A DNA stretch of 64,000 nucleotides from Chaenocephalus aceratus (Eukaryota; Chordata; Actinopteri; Perciformes; Channichthyidae), in contig JAMFTG010000718.1 of assembly GCA_023974075.1 (NCBI GenBank), forward strand, positions 1-64,000, read 5' to 3'. Positions within the stretch are counted from its first letter, which is position 1; each line of letters starts with the position of its first letter. Shown piece by piece: positions 24,754 through 36,500 of this stretch. Under the pieces are notes generated by a model. That model saw only the letters and a program-made list of their open reading frames with translations, was not told the DNA's origin and ran no database searches. A program made the position numbers and the translations under genes.

Positions 24754-25607
24754 CACCAAACCAATACCATACATGCATGTCAAGACAGCCTTGTATGAGA
24801 ATATACTAACATACAATATAAACGGATATGGTGCAGTACTGAACTTCTAATCTACACATATTTCACACATTTTAATTTGGTCCGCATTGACAAACTATAA
24901 TATTGCTGTTAGTGATAAAAAAAAGACATATAATTAAACATAATTTCTGTGACAAGATCGCTTTTACATAACGTGTACTTTTACATGTAATACTTGAAGT
25001 ACATTAAGCTGTTAATTAGTCAGAATTGAGCCAATGTACAGAATGTGTACTTTTACTTTGTGATGTTTGTGTACATTTACTTAAGTACAGTTTTGTACAA
25101 GCATTTAAGACCATAGTATTTTTAAATCTACTTAAGAAAAGGATCTGATTACTTCTTCAAATGCCGGACCACAGATTGTAAAAGGTTAACCTGCTAAATT
25201 TAGTTTGCATTTCCATCAAAATGTAAAACTAATTAATATTATATAAGTGTATATAATAGCGTTTCCAGGGGACAGAGTTGCACAGTCAGGTATTTGTTCG
25301 CAGATTAAGGCCAGCCGTGCTTTGGTGTCTTTTTCTTTTTTTACATACTCGCAAAATCACAATAAATCAAGTTGACACAAATTGCACTTTTGGGGCCAGT
25401 CGGGGCTCTTCGGGGATCTGAGGGCCCGGGGCGGTTTCACACTGCGCTCGCTAATCCAGGCCTTCATGTTTTTTAGCAGTATGTATTTATATCTTCGTCA
25501 AATGTCACCACTTGCTTTGTGCTTTTAAAGCATTGTGATCTATTATCATGGACTGAAGAGATGCAAACAAGGTCCCTGCTAAACTCACTAAGACTTCGAC
25601 GTTTTAA

Positions 25608-26208
25608 AGAGATAGTTTGGATTGTTTGAAGTAGGGTTGTTTGAGATACTTTTACACAGTCGGTGGTGATTTACTGAAACATTAAGAGGTTCAAATATAG
25701 CGTTCACTAAAGCTGAAAAATTATATTTTGCTGCTGCCCCATCCAGACCTGTATACTGCTTAGCTTGCATGCTGGTTCTTCATATTGCTTTAACTGCGAT
25801 ACACGATAGTTTATTCAATTAAAAAATATATATATTTGTATATATATTTGTTTTTGTATTCGGGATTGTGGGAAACGGTATTTCGATCTCTCTGTCTGTC
25901 CAAACAAACTGAAAGATTGACAATAAAGTTGACCTTGACTTTGATGTGCCATGCATTCACGCTCTCTATTTTAATATATTTGGCCAATCAGATGAAGTCC
26001 TACTGCTCTAGATGTCCCGCCCCCCCATGTAGAAGTCGTGCCATTGGCTGAAGAGTAAAGTGTTTCAGCTGACTGTCTTGATGGCTGAAGGGAGAGAGAA
26101 GGGGGGAAATATGAAGGAAGAACTCAACGTCTGTTATTTGGAAGTATTTTGGTTTCAAGAATTATGACGTTTTCAAAACTAGAGTTTCATGCAAGTCAAT
26201 CCGAACTA
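25608..26208. mobile_element. TTAA-flanked MITE
   Basis: Starts after TTAA (25604-25607) with AGAGATAGTTTGGATTG and ends CAATCCGAACTA before TTAA (26209-26212). The inverted ends share TAGTT[T/C]GGATTG. TTAA flanks suggest a piggyBac-like mobiliser. The interior holds GGCCAATCAGATGAAGTCC and a GC-rich patch. Confidence 0.75.
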
Positions 26209-26559
26209 TTAACCTGCAGTCAGTGAATTATTTGCTCGACCACAGACCACATCTATGAAGATAATAAAACCAGATTACACAGTTAAAACCTTTCTTGCCG
26301 GAAAGAATAAGACGCCATGTGTTTAAATATTAGACTGACCCCCACAAAATACATTTAAGAACTTGAATGGATAGAAAATAAAGACCTTGCTGAGAATTAA
26401 AAACATTACCAGGCTGGACTTCTCTTCCTGGCTCTGGTAGACCGGTTATTTAGAACATAATGTAGTTTATATCCGAGAACATTGTCACTCTTTTCTCATC
26501 TACCAGCTTCTCCGGGTGTTTTTGTTTCAACCTGCCCCCCGCAGACAGCAAATCTAAAT

Positions 26560-26943
26560 CAGGGGTGTCCAACTCAAGGCCCGGGGGCCAAATCCGGCCC
26601 GCGACTTCATTTCATGCGGCCCCACAAGAGCTTGCAAAGAATATAATATGTTTATTATACGGTTACATGCCGATTTACAGAAGCACGTTGCCCATAAACT
26701 ACATGTCCCACAATGCATCTCATTTTGTGACATTCTCACGGAAGAGACTTGCAATTAGTTGCCCTAGACTTCTGCTTTCAGACGTAATTATCCAATGATA
26801 ATCCAATGCAGAGGCAATAATATAATACATTATTTTATATATTTATATATGTATTTTAATATAGTCTTAACGTTACAACCGGCCCTTTGAGTGCAACCAT
26901 AATGCTGGTGTGGCCCGTGATGAAATTGAGTTTGACCCCCCTG
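26560..26943. mobile_element. hAT-type MITE (CAGGGGTGTCCAACTC ends)
   Basis: Starts CAGGGGTGTCCAACTC and ends GAGTTTGACCCCCCTG, a classic hAT terminus. The candidate duplication is ATCTAAAT (26552-26559) against CTCTAATT (26944-26951), 6 of 8. Interior includes ACATGTCCCACAATGCATCT. No coding capacity. Confidence 0.88.
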
Positions 26944-27180
26944 CTCTAATTGAAAAGCAGCATTTGTTCTCTGCTCACCTACACGCCGGCATCTAATTGC
27001 CTCGCTGGTTTCACAGAAACACAAACGGGCTGCCGAGTAAATGTATGTTTGCGTCAATTTCTATTTCACACTCTAATTTTCAAGTGCCTACAAGTACAGT
27101 GTCAGTTACACAGAAGACAGCCAGGTGAAATTACAAGTAAAGACAAATAACAAAATATACATGGATACAAAAAAGAAAAC

Positions 27181-27212
<32 letters not shown>
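27181..27212. repeat. (GT)n microsatellite
   Basis: Fifteen or so GT units followed by GTGTGTAGCC variants to about 27245. Confidence 0.95.
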
Positions 27213-27213
<1 letters not shown>

Positions 27214-27710
27214 CCGTGTGTGTAGCCGTGTGTGTGGCCGTGTTTATAAAGAATGCTGTTGGTAGACGACTGAGATATCCACACTAACATCCCGAAACAC
27301 CTTGTGAGACACACAACCTGTCAGAAGGATGGCCGGCTGCACACGAGCTGTAGTAACACGGCGATGTGTCGGCAAATCATTGTTCACGAGATGCCGCAGC
27401 TCGGTGATCAAGGCTCCTTCCAGGTGGAACTGACGGATGTGCAGGACAATCAGTTAAACACTGCACACTTAAAACATCTCCTGACAACCTCCGTTCCGTT
27501 CGCCCGGGTAGCGCGGTCTGATCTTTTTGTAAACGCCAACCAATCAGAAGGATCTTGTTTGCTTTCACAACTTTGAATGTAATGTTCCGCACGCAATATC
27601 CCTCCCCAACAACAGCAATCATTAATACTGGAGCTCCACTTTGGAAATGGACCAATTTTGTCGCCCACCACTTTGGTAAACATTTCCTGAAAATAGCTTG
27701 CACAAATAAG

Positions 27711-28195
27711 ATAGATATATATATGGATGGGATAGATTGATAGATGGATAGATAGAGATTATGGATGGATAGATATATAGATAAATACATAGATGGATAG
27801 ATATATGGATAGATAGATAGATGGATGGATGGATAGATATATATATATAATATATATATATATAGATTGAGATATGGATAGATAGATAGATAGATTATGG
27901 ATGGATAGATATATATAGATAGATATACACATATATATATGGATAGATAGATAGATATACAGATATATATATGGATAGATAGATTTACTATATATATGGA
28001 TGATAGATAGATATACACATATATATATGGATATATAGATAGATAGATAGATATACATATATATATGGATAGCTAGATAGATATACACATAGAATATATA
28101 TATGGATATATAGATAGATAGATAGATATACATATATATATGGATAGATAGATAGATAGATAGATATACATATATATATATGGATAGATGTATTA
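27711..28195. repeat. (GATA)n/(ATAT)n compound microsatellite
   Basis: About 480 bp of GATA, GGAT and ATATAT words with larger repeats such as GATATACACATATATATAT. It ends at a retroelement tail (28200-28280) like that of the array at 20.15 kb. Isoleucine/tyrosine-rich frames on the minus strand are artefacts. Confidence 0.95.
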
Positions 28196-28345
28196 GATTA
28201 GTACTTTATTGATCCTAATTTGGGAAATGTTTGCGTTGCAGCAGCATACAAAAAGGCAAATGTACATAAGATAAACTAAGGACACAGAAATAAACAGTCC
28301 AATATATTTCAGAAATAGAAATAAAATAGCATTACACAGATTAAA
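28196..28345 (-). mobile_element. Retroelement 3'-tail fragment next to GATA tract
   Basis: TAGTACTTTATTGATCCTAA, then GGGAAATGTTTGCGTTGCAG and CAGCATACAAAAAGGCAAAT. Matches the fragment at 20315 in order and orientation relative to its GATA repeat. Confidence 0.55.
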
Positions 28346-29561
28346 GTTTTTGTACAATTTGATAAATGTACTCAATTCCTATGGAGTTATAAGTATAACG
28401 TACGCAGGTAGTCATCATCAAAGTCCACAATGGGAAAGCGCACGTCTTACATATTCATCAATGTAAGGTTAGCTGTGCGGGAGGCCACTTTGCCCGTTTG
28501 CAAGTGCAGGGTAGGAGTGAGCACATGGTATTTACCGTGAGAATAGGAGCCTGCATGATCACACTCAGCCACAGGACTTGGGGTAATTATAACAAGTCGA
28601 AGGAACATACATAGCTTCAAGCTGCTGGAGTTCAGCCCGGCCTGGAAAAGAAAACCCAAGCGTTGCTCACAGCGTTGGAGCGAATAACTAACGCTCCCCT
28701 CTCAAATCCGTCACCCAGGTATTGGCAGGAGCCTCCCTAACAAGCAGCTGCCCTCTGAACAAAAGGCAGGAGAGATATAGGTGAGGTGTACTACCGAACT
28801 GGGGTTGTTTTTATACCTCCCGCTAGCTAATTGATGACCTAGATAGCGGAGGCAGACAGCTGTATAACTCACTGGTAAAGGAAAACATGGAGAGGGGGAG
28901 AAAAGGAAAAGCATCGCTCTCCTTTTGTCTTCCTGACCATCTCATCCCGAGTAAAGGTTGTGTGACTTTGAAGGGTGTTTGCACAGAACACAGCAATGCA
29001 TAACATTTATTTGTGTACGGCCGGCAAAGCGGTGACCTTGTGTAGTAATCCGAGCTGGGAAGCTTTAGATAGTCGGAGAAACGCCTGAGGCAGACGAGTT
29101 CAATGCTGGCTCGAACATGCACATTATGATAATTCTTTTAAATGTATTCAAACATCCAGGAACATTCGGTTTGAAAGATTGAGGACATGTCTCACACTGA
29201 TGACTGTCGAGTAAAGTTCTGCTTTTACAAAGGAAACTGTATATTTTAATATATTCATAGTTCATTTTTACATTTACAATCGGAATGATAAATAAGCAGT
29301 CCAATGGTAATGATTGTGTGGTTAATAATGCCGTCTTCATGCTTGTAGTGTTTGATCTCGATACACATATATCTGCATATGAATACAGAATCTGTGGTCT
29401 ACTGGATTTCGGTATCAAAAGCGTTTTGATTGCTGCTAAGACATCGGACATGTCCCGACATGGATCAAAACGGTTTATCTCATCTTCTGTTTGTAGTCCA
29501 AGAAGTATTGACCAATCCCGTTTGAGTTAGCTTTGGTTGCATTGAAGTCAACAATAGGGAC

Positions 29562-30665
29562 TCGCGGTGTAACGGTTCACAGAAGTCACGGTTCGGTTCG
29601 TACCTCGGTTTGGGCGTCACGGTTCGGTACGCGTTCGGTACAACAAGGAAAAGCAAAAAAAAGTCCCAAATGAATAATTTATTTGCTGTTATTTATTTGT
29701 AACGGTAGTGCAAGTTTTGAACTCTAACATTTGGAATCATTAACTGTATTACACAGTTAAAAACAAACACAAACAGTAACACTCGGATGGCCATATTATC
29801 TATAATGGCTGATGTCAAACAAAAAGGTAAAAAGCTGTACAACTAAAAAGAAGTCTTGAAAATATTAAAATAAATAATAAGAAAGTGTTTGAATCACAAT
29901 CAATAAAAGGCAATACAGAACTGTATAACATCTCCTGATGTCAAAATATAAAATAAATACAATGATAAATATAAATCAAATCTGTACCTTTAGGAGCAAT
30001 GTCTAACATGTGTAATTAACTTGTGAGTGTGTGAGGCCATTATGCCTAAATAAAGGTACTCGAGCTTTACTCTATTTTCAAGCTGTTCTTCAGAAAGACG
30101 AGTTAGTCTACGTTGTCAGCAGTGAGGGCAGATCTGTTGGCGGTAACTATGGCACCTGCCGTCGAGGAAACCCTCTCGCTGGGGACTGAGACTGACTCGG
30201 AGGTGATTGAGCATGTTTGACGTGTTGCCGCTAGCGTACCGCACCGCTGTCGAACAACGCCGACACACCGTCCTCGTCCGATCCACATCTCGCACCCCAT
30301 CGTTGTTGTCGTCCACAGGGAACCCGAAATGTTCCCACACAGCTGATGTAAAAGAAGCAGGTGGGTTCTAGCTCCTGTGTGTTGTGTGAACTCGCCGTAG
30401 CTACTAACTTCTCTTCTTCATGTATTGTGTTCGTTTTGTTGTGTTTTGTTCTTCTTCTGTTATTTACGGGCAGCTGGCTTTTAGGCGCAATACCGCCCCC
30501 TGGATTATATATAGTGTAATACTGCCCTGAGTGACGGACTTTGTTCCCACTCGTAAAAAAAAAGGCGTATTCGCCGTGTGACTGCATGTGCCGAACCGTG
30601 ACGTCCGAACCGTGACGTCCGAACCGTGACGGTACGGGACGAATACGGATACCGTTACACCCCTA
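29562..30665 (-). mobile_element. hAT element with fused BED and dimerisation remnants
   Basis: Flanked by the exact 8-bp duplication ATAGGGAC (29554-29561 and 30666-30673). Ends are TCGCGGTGTAACGGTTCAC and ATACCGTTACACCCCTA, with repeated GTGACGTCCGAACC near the right end. On the minus strand 30340-30200 encodes a BED-finger start, MWEHFGFPVDDNNDGVRDVD then VCRRCSTAVRYASGNTSNML. Immediately after, in another frame, comes the C-terminal hAT motif VPSERVSSTAGAIV with LTADNVD. The whole catalytic region is deleted between them. Confidence 0.9.
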
Positions 30666-31038
30666 ATAGGGACCCAAGGTGTTGTTCAACAATTATTTTA
30701 AGATTAGTTTATAAGCTAGCTTGTAAATTGGCTCCTTCTAAGACAACCTGACGTTTTCTTGCATCTTGATCAAACCGTAAACAAACCGACGCACAGAAGA
30801 GAAAGTCCTACGCCGAATATCTGTTGGACCGATCGCTGGTGGGGTCAGAAAGTGCCAATCAATTATCTATCTGACCCGTTCAGGACTCTGGGATCTGGAC
30901 TGCACTTTGAGGCAAATTAGTTGGTCAAGCTACTGGTGAGATGTTATTGATTGTTGTGTCTGTTCTCTGTCGAGACGGGCCGGTACACATAGTTGTTTGC
31001 TGTCTCCTGTAGCTCTGAGGGAACTTATCAAGTCTGAA

Positions 31039-33219
31039 AGGTCTCCTATCATACTGTTTTTCATCAATATATCACAGGTCTCAGATATATACAGAGCCTG
31101 TCTCTGATTGGCTGAAACACCAAACAGATCATTGCAGCATTACCCATAATCCCCTCTGTTTCAGCCCTGTTTCCAAAGTGCTGATTCTCCGTCTGTTACT
31201 TCAGATGGAAATAAGGAGCCCCTCCCCACGCCCCTCTGAGAGACATTTAGTTACAAAGAACTCAATGGTGCTCAAGGAGGAGATTCAGGTGATAAGGGGG
31301 GGGGGGGGGTTACCTTGGTTGCTGATTGGCTAATGGCTACACAAGACAACACATCATTATGACATCATAAAGTGGCCAAAATCTGATCGGCTCATTTTCA
31401 GACAGGTTTTTATAGAAATGGATCAAAAAGAGAGAGAATCTTTGTTCCTGAAACTTTCAGAGTCTCTTTCCACAGAGGGGACACATGTTGATGTAGAAGA
31501 GACATGAAGAAGAGGGGACACATGTTGATGTAGAAGAGACATGAAGAAGAGGGGACACATGTTGATGTAGAAGAGACATGAAGAAAAGGGAACACATGTT
31601 GATGTAGAAGAGACATGAAGAAGAGGGGACACATGTTGATGTAGAAGAGACATGAAGAGAGGGGACACATGTTGATGTAGAAGAGACATGAAGAAGAGGG
31701 GACACATGTTTGATGTAGAAGAGACATGAAGAAGAGGGGACACATGTTGATGTAGAAGAGACATGGAGAAGAGGGGACACATGTTGATGTAGAAGAGACA
31801 TGAAGAAGAGGGGACACATGTTGATGTAGAAGAGACATGAAGAAAAGGGAACACATGTTGATGTAGAAGAGACGTGAAGAAGAGGGGACACATGTTGATG
31901 TAGAAGAGACATGAAGAAGAGGGGACACATGTTGATGTAGAAGAGACATGGAGAAGAGGGGACACATGTTGATGTAGAAGAGACATGAAGAAGAGGGGGC
32001 ACATGTTGATGTAGAAGAGACATGAAGAAGAGGGGACACATGTTGATGTAGAAGAGACATGAAGAAGAGGGGACACATGTTGATGTAGAAGAGACATGAA
32101 GAAGAGGGGACACATGTTGATGTAGAAGAGACATGGAGAAGAGGGGACACATGTTGATGTAGAAGAGACATGGAGAAGAGGGGACACATGTTGATGTAGA
32201 AGAGACATGAAGAAGAGGGGACACATGTTGATGTAGAAGAGACATGAAGAAGAGGGACACATGTTGATGAAGAAGAGACATGAAGAAGAGGGGACACATG
32301 TTGATGAAGAAGAGACGTGAAGAAGAGGGGACACATGTTGATGTAGAAGAGACGTGAGGAAGAGGGGACACGTGTTGATGTAGAAGAGACATGAAGAAGA
32401 GGGGACACGTGTTGATGTAGAAGAGACATGAAGAAGAGGGGACACATGTTGATGAAGAAGAGACATGAAGAAGAGGGGACACATGTTGATGTGGAAGAGA
32501 CATGAAGAAGAGGGGACACATGTTGATGTAGAAGAGACATGAAGAAGAGGGGACACATGTTGATGTAGAAGAGACATGAAGAAGAGGGGACACATGTTGA
32601 TGTAGAAGAGACATGAAGAAGAGGGGACACATGTTGATGTAGAAGAGACATGAAGAAGAGGGGACACATGTTGATGTAGAAGAGACATGAAGAAGAGGGG
32701 ACACATGCTGATGTAGAGGTGACATGAAGAAGAGGGGACACATGTTGATGTAGAGGAGACATGGAGAAGAGGGGACACATGTTGATGTAGAAGAGACATG
32801 AAGAAGAGGGGACACATGTTGATGTAGAAGAGACATGAAGAAGAGGGGACACATGTTGATGTAGAAGAGGGGACACATGTTGATGTAGAAGAGACATGAA
32901 GAAGAAGGGACACATGTTGATATAGAAGAGACATGAAGAAGAGGGGACACATGTTGATGTAGAAGAGACATGGAGAAGAGGGGACACATGTTGATGTAGA
33001 AGAGACATGAAGAAGAGGGGACACATGTTGATGTAGAAGAGACATGAAGAAGAGGGGACACATGTTGATATAGAAGAGACATGAAGAAGAGGGGACACAT
33101 GTTGATGTAGAAGAGACATGGAGAAGAGGGGACACATGTTGATGTAGAAGAGACATGAAGAAGAGGGGACACATGTTGATGTAGAAGAGACATGGAGAAG
33201 AGGGGACACATGTTGATGC
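31039..33219 (-). mobile_element. Inverted TTAA-type MITE right end plus 37-bp array
   Basis: The reverse complement of the right part of the 13.05 kb element: GGTCTCCTATCATACTG at 31040, TATATACAGAGCCTGTCTCT, poly-G at 31298-31309 and CAGAGTCTCTTTCCACAG before the array. The outer TTAA is changed to TGAA (31035-31038). The left end is missing; in its place a 57-bp satellite follows the 37-bp array. A possible degenerate terminus GGGTCCCTTTAG at 33656 is too weak to rely on. Confidence 0.8.
31475..33219 (-). repeat. 37-bp satellite array B2 (inverted), about 47 units
   Basis: Same 37-bp unit as B1 in reverse complement: GAAGAAGAGGGGACACATGT then TGATGTAGAAGAGACAT. Occasional length variants occur (a unit shortened near 32868 and single-base losses near 31658 and 32254). 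Three overlapping minus-strand frames of almost 600 codons are artefacts of the repeat. Confidence 0.97.
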
Positions 33220-33655
33220 AGTACGTAGTGTCTCTACTTTAAAGAGTCCTCTCCTGCTGATGTTCAGGTGTATATCAGTATCTAGTGTCTCTACTTTAAA
33301 GAGTCCTCTCCTGCTCATGTTCAGGTGTATATCAGTATGTAGTGTCTCTACTTTAAAGAGTCCTCTCCTGCTGATGTTCAGGTGTATATCAGTATGTAGT
33401 GTCTCTACTTTAAAGAGTCCTCTCTGCTGATGTTCAGGTGTATATCAGTATGTAGTGTCTCTACTTTAAAGAGTCCTCTCCTGCTCATGTGCAGGTGTAT
33501 ATCATTATGTGGTGTCTCTACTTTAAAGAGTCCTCTCCTCCTGATGTTCAGGTGTATATCAGTATGTAGTGTCTCTACTTTAAAGAGTCCTCTCCTGCTG
33601 ATGTTCAGGTGTATATCAGTACGTAGTGTCTCTACTTTAAAGAGTCCTCTCCTGG
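33220..33655. repeat. 57-bp satellite (inverted), about 7.6 units, fused to the 37-bp array
   Basis: Unit TAGTGTCTCTACTTTAAAGA, GTCCTCTCCTGCTGATGTTC, AGGTGTATATCAGTATG; reverse complement of the array at 5.4 kb. It starts directly after the last 37-bp unit (ATGTTGATGCAG then TACGTAGTGTCTC) without spacer. Confidence 0.96.
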
Positions 33656-34620
33656 GTCCCTTTAGTCCATTGTTTTTGTCTAATTCGACCCATTGGTTAT
33701 TTGTGGTTTACTACATACAGTACATACATAACTAATTTCTAAATTGGTCAAACACGTGTTGGATGCAGTAACTTGAGCTTCATCTGTAGAGGTCCAACAC
33801 AAACGCATCTTGGTTGTAGATGTCCACCATGGGTAACTCAACATGTTAGAAAATGATTGTAGTTTTTAAGGGCATCATTTCCCCCTAGCAACATCTAGCC
33901 TTCCCATTATCACCAACCAACCAATGTATTGATGTAATAAAAAGTTTCCAGCTGCCAAAACTCAGAGAAGAAGAGAAATAGTTGATCAGCTTCAGTTGTT
34001 GCCATGGAAACTATACAAGTACGTGTTGGGCTTCCTCACCTGATTAGTGGACATTTCATCATTTCTTTTAGTTACAGTGAAATTGATTTTTCTTTATCAC
34101 TTTCTATCCCTATACGTTTTTTGTCTAACCCTATTCTCTTCCTCGTCTACTTCATTTGACTTTTACACGTTGGATCTTGCCCGAAGTCTCATTACTGTCT
34201 ACCGTGTTGAAAAAAAAAAAAAAACCTCTCAGATAAAAACGTAATCATTCATCAAATAAAGCATAATGAATAAGTGAGTATTTATTATATCAATTTGATT
34301 ATTGGATAAATGCAGATCCATGTAAAGGGTGTTTTCTCCAATTCTTCTTCATGTGTTTAAACCACCAGCTTCATAAAAGTAATGATACCTGTTTCACGAC
34401 ATGTTTTATATTGATATGATAATATGAAATGGTTTCCTTTTCCTCTCTGAACCTGGGATCTAAGACGTCGCAGAAATACTTCAATTCTGATCCAATCAAG
34501 ACGGGGACAGGAACAATGCTGAGACGTGTTCGTTAGCTTCTTCGTGGCCTGGCTTCGGCCTGAGCGTCAGAACATGTCTCAAACACACAGATTCTGATTT
34601 ATCGGTTCTCTCTGTTGCAG

Positions 34621-34737
34621 TTTAACTTTGTCGGCAAACTCCTCGGGCCACGCGGGAACTCGTTAAAGAGGCTACAGGAGGACACACTCACAAAGATGTC
34701 GATTCTCGGGAAAGGATCCATGAGAGAGAAAGAAAAG
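34621..34737 (+). CDS. khdrbs3: khdrbs3 internal exon, KH-domain core
   Basis: This 117-nt exon (39 codons, phase 0 on both sides) encodes [20 protein letters not shown], then [19 protein letters not shown]. It is the first part of the type I KH domain of the STAR protein family. The GPRG at codons 9-12 is the GxxG loop that contacts the RNA backbone. The LTKMSILG stretch points to KHDRBS3 rather than KHDRBS2, which from memory has GAKMSILG. Acceptor is TTGCAG and donor is GTAACG. Small differences from the usual family sequence are E-D in LQED and REKEK where RDKAK is typical. No stop or frameshift. The next exon continues directly with EEELRQS. A 57-bp satellite begins only about 190 nt downstream. 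Confidence 0.95.
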
Positions 34738-34930
34738 GTAACGCTCGACTTTCTTTTCCTTTCACTCTTTTACCTTCACCTCGTTTTATTTTGCTGCTGT
34801 TTGAAGTGACAGTGTGTTGGACTGTCCGTTACACTTTTACATATACACATCTCGATAGTGCTCTGGTTCCAGTGTTCTCAATGTTCCAACATATACCAGA
34901 TTACTTTGCACACGATTAAAGCTTCTGCAT

Positions 34931-36500
34931 TTAAAGAGTCCTCTCCTGCTGATGTTCAGGTGTATATCAGTATGTAGTGTCTCTACTTTAAAGAGTCCTC
35001 TACTGCTGATGTTCAGGTGTATATCAGTATGTGGTGTCTCTACTTTAAAGAGTCCTCTCCTGCTGATGTTCAGGTGTATATCAGTATGTAGTGTCTCTAC
35101 TTTAAAGAGTCCTCTCCTGCTGATGTTCAGGTGTATATCAGTATGTAGTGTCTCTACTTTAAAGAGTCCTCTACTGCTGATGTTCAGGTGTATATCAGTA
35201 TGTGGTGTCTCTACTTTAAAGAGTCCTCTCCTGCTGATGTTCAGGTGTATATCAGTATGTAGTGTCTCTACTTTAAAGAGTCCTCTCCTGCTGATGTTCA
35301 GGTGTATATCAGTATGTAGTGTCTCTACTTTAAAGAGTGCTCTCCTGCTGATGTTCAGGTGTATATCAGTATGTAGTGTCTCTACTTTAAAGAGTCCTCT
35401 CCTGCTGATGTTCAGGTGTATATCAGTATGTAGTATCTCTACTTTAAAGAGTCCTCTCCTGCTGATGTTCAGGTGTATATCAGTATGTAGTGTCTCTACT
35501 TTAAAGAGTCCTCTCCTGCTGATGTTCAGGTGTATATCAGTATGTAGTGTCTCTACTTTAAAGAGTCCTCTCCTGCTGATGTTCAGGTGTATATCAGTAT
35601 GTAGTGCCTCTACTTTAAAGAGTCCTCTCCTGCTGATGTTCAGGTGTATATCAGTATGTAGTGTCTCTACTTTAAAGAGTCCTCTCCTGCTGATGTTCAG
35701 GTGTATATCAGTATGTAGTGTCTCTACTTTAAAGAGTCCTCTCCTGCTGATGTTCAGGTGTGTATCAGTATGTAGTGTCTCTACTTTAAAGAGTCCTCTC
35801 CTGCTGATGTTCAGGTGTATATCAGTATGTAGTGTCTCTACTTAAAAGAGTCCTCTCCTGCTGATGTTCAGGTGTATATCAGTATGTAGTGTCTCTACTT
35901 TAAAGAGTCCTCTCCTGCTGATGTTCAGGTGTATATCAGTATGTAGTGTCTCTACTTTAAAGAGTCCTCTCCTGCTGATGTTCAGGTGTATATCAGTATG
36001 TAGTGTCTCTACTTAAAAGAGTCCTCTCCTGCTGATGTTCAGGTGTATATCAGTATGTAGTGTCTCTACTTTAAAGAGTCCTCTCCTGCTGATGTTCAGG
36101 TGTATATCAGTATGTAGTGTCTCTACTTTAAAGAGTCCTCTCCTGCTGATGTTCAGGTGTATATCAGTATGTAGTGTCTCTACTTTAAAGAGTCCTCTCC
36201 TGCTGATGTTCAGGTGTGTATCAGTATGTAGTGTCTCTACTTTAAAGAGTCCTCTCCTGCTGATGTTCAGGTGTGTATCAGTATGTAGTGTCTCTACTTA
36301 AAAGAGTCCTCTCCTGCTGATGTTCAGGTGTGTATCAGTATGTAGTGTCTCTACTTTAAAGAGTCCTCTCCTGCTGATGTTCAGGTGTGTATCAGTATGT
36401 AGTGTCTCTACTTTAAAGAGTCCTCTCCTGCTGATGTTCAGGTGTGTATCAGTATGTAGTGTCTCTACTTTAAAGAGTCCTCTCCTGCTGATGTTCAGGT
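34931..36500. repeat. 57-bp satellite (inverted), about 27 units
   Basis: Same orientation as the array at 33.2 kb and much more uniform than that at 5.4 kb. Variant units recur at multiples of 57: CTACTGCTG with GTGGTGTCTC at about 34998 and 35170 (171 bp apart), and ACTTAAAAGAG at 35841, 36012 and 36297. GTGTGTATCAG replaces GTGTATATCAG in the final run of units, so the 3' end expanded separately. Begins about 190 nt after the exon ending at 34737. Confidence 0.97.

Larger units (their letters stand above)
17599..34620 (+). other. khdrbs3: khdrbs3 intron 2 (about 17.0 kb)
   Basis: Donor GTAAGT at 17599; acceptor TCTGTTGCAG ending at 34620. It is filled with the 33-bp array, GATA tracts, hAT-type elements, the inverted 37-bp array and part of the 57-bp array, each listed separately. 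Stretches where I recognise nothing specific: 17600-18080, 19490-19980, 21310-21720, 26220-26550, 27250-27700, 28290-29550, 30680-31030 and 33670-34610. Phase is 0 at both sides once the upstream exon is corrected. Confidence 0.8.

Noticed and set aside
31410..33318. Three overlapping open frames of about 600 codons on the minus strand with repeated CLFYINMCPLFFMSLLHQHV-like sequence
   Set aside because: They are the 37-bp satellite read in all three frames; period 37 residues, no start context, no family resemblance.
33645..33668. GGGTCCCTTTAG as the missing left terminus of the inverted TTAA-type element
   Set aside because: Only about 8 of 12 positions fit the known terminus and it lies in 57-bp satellite context.
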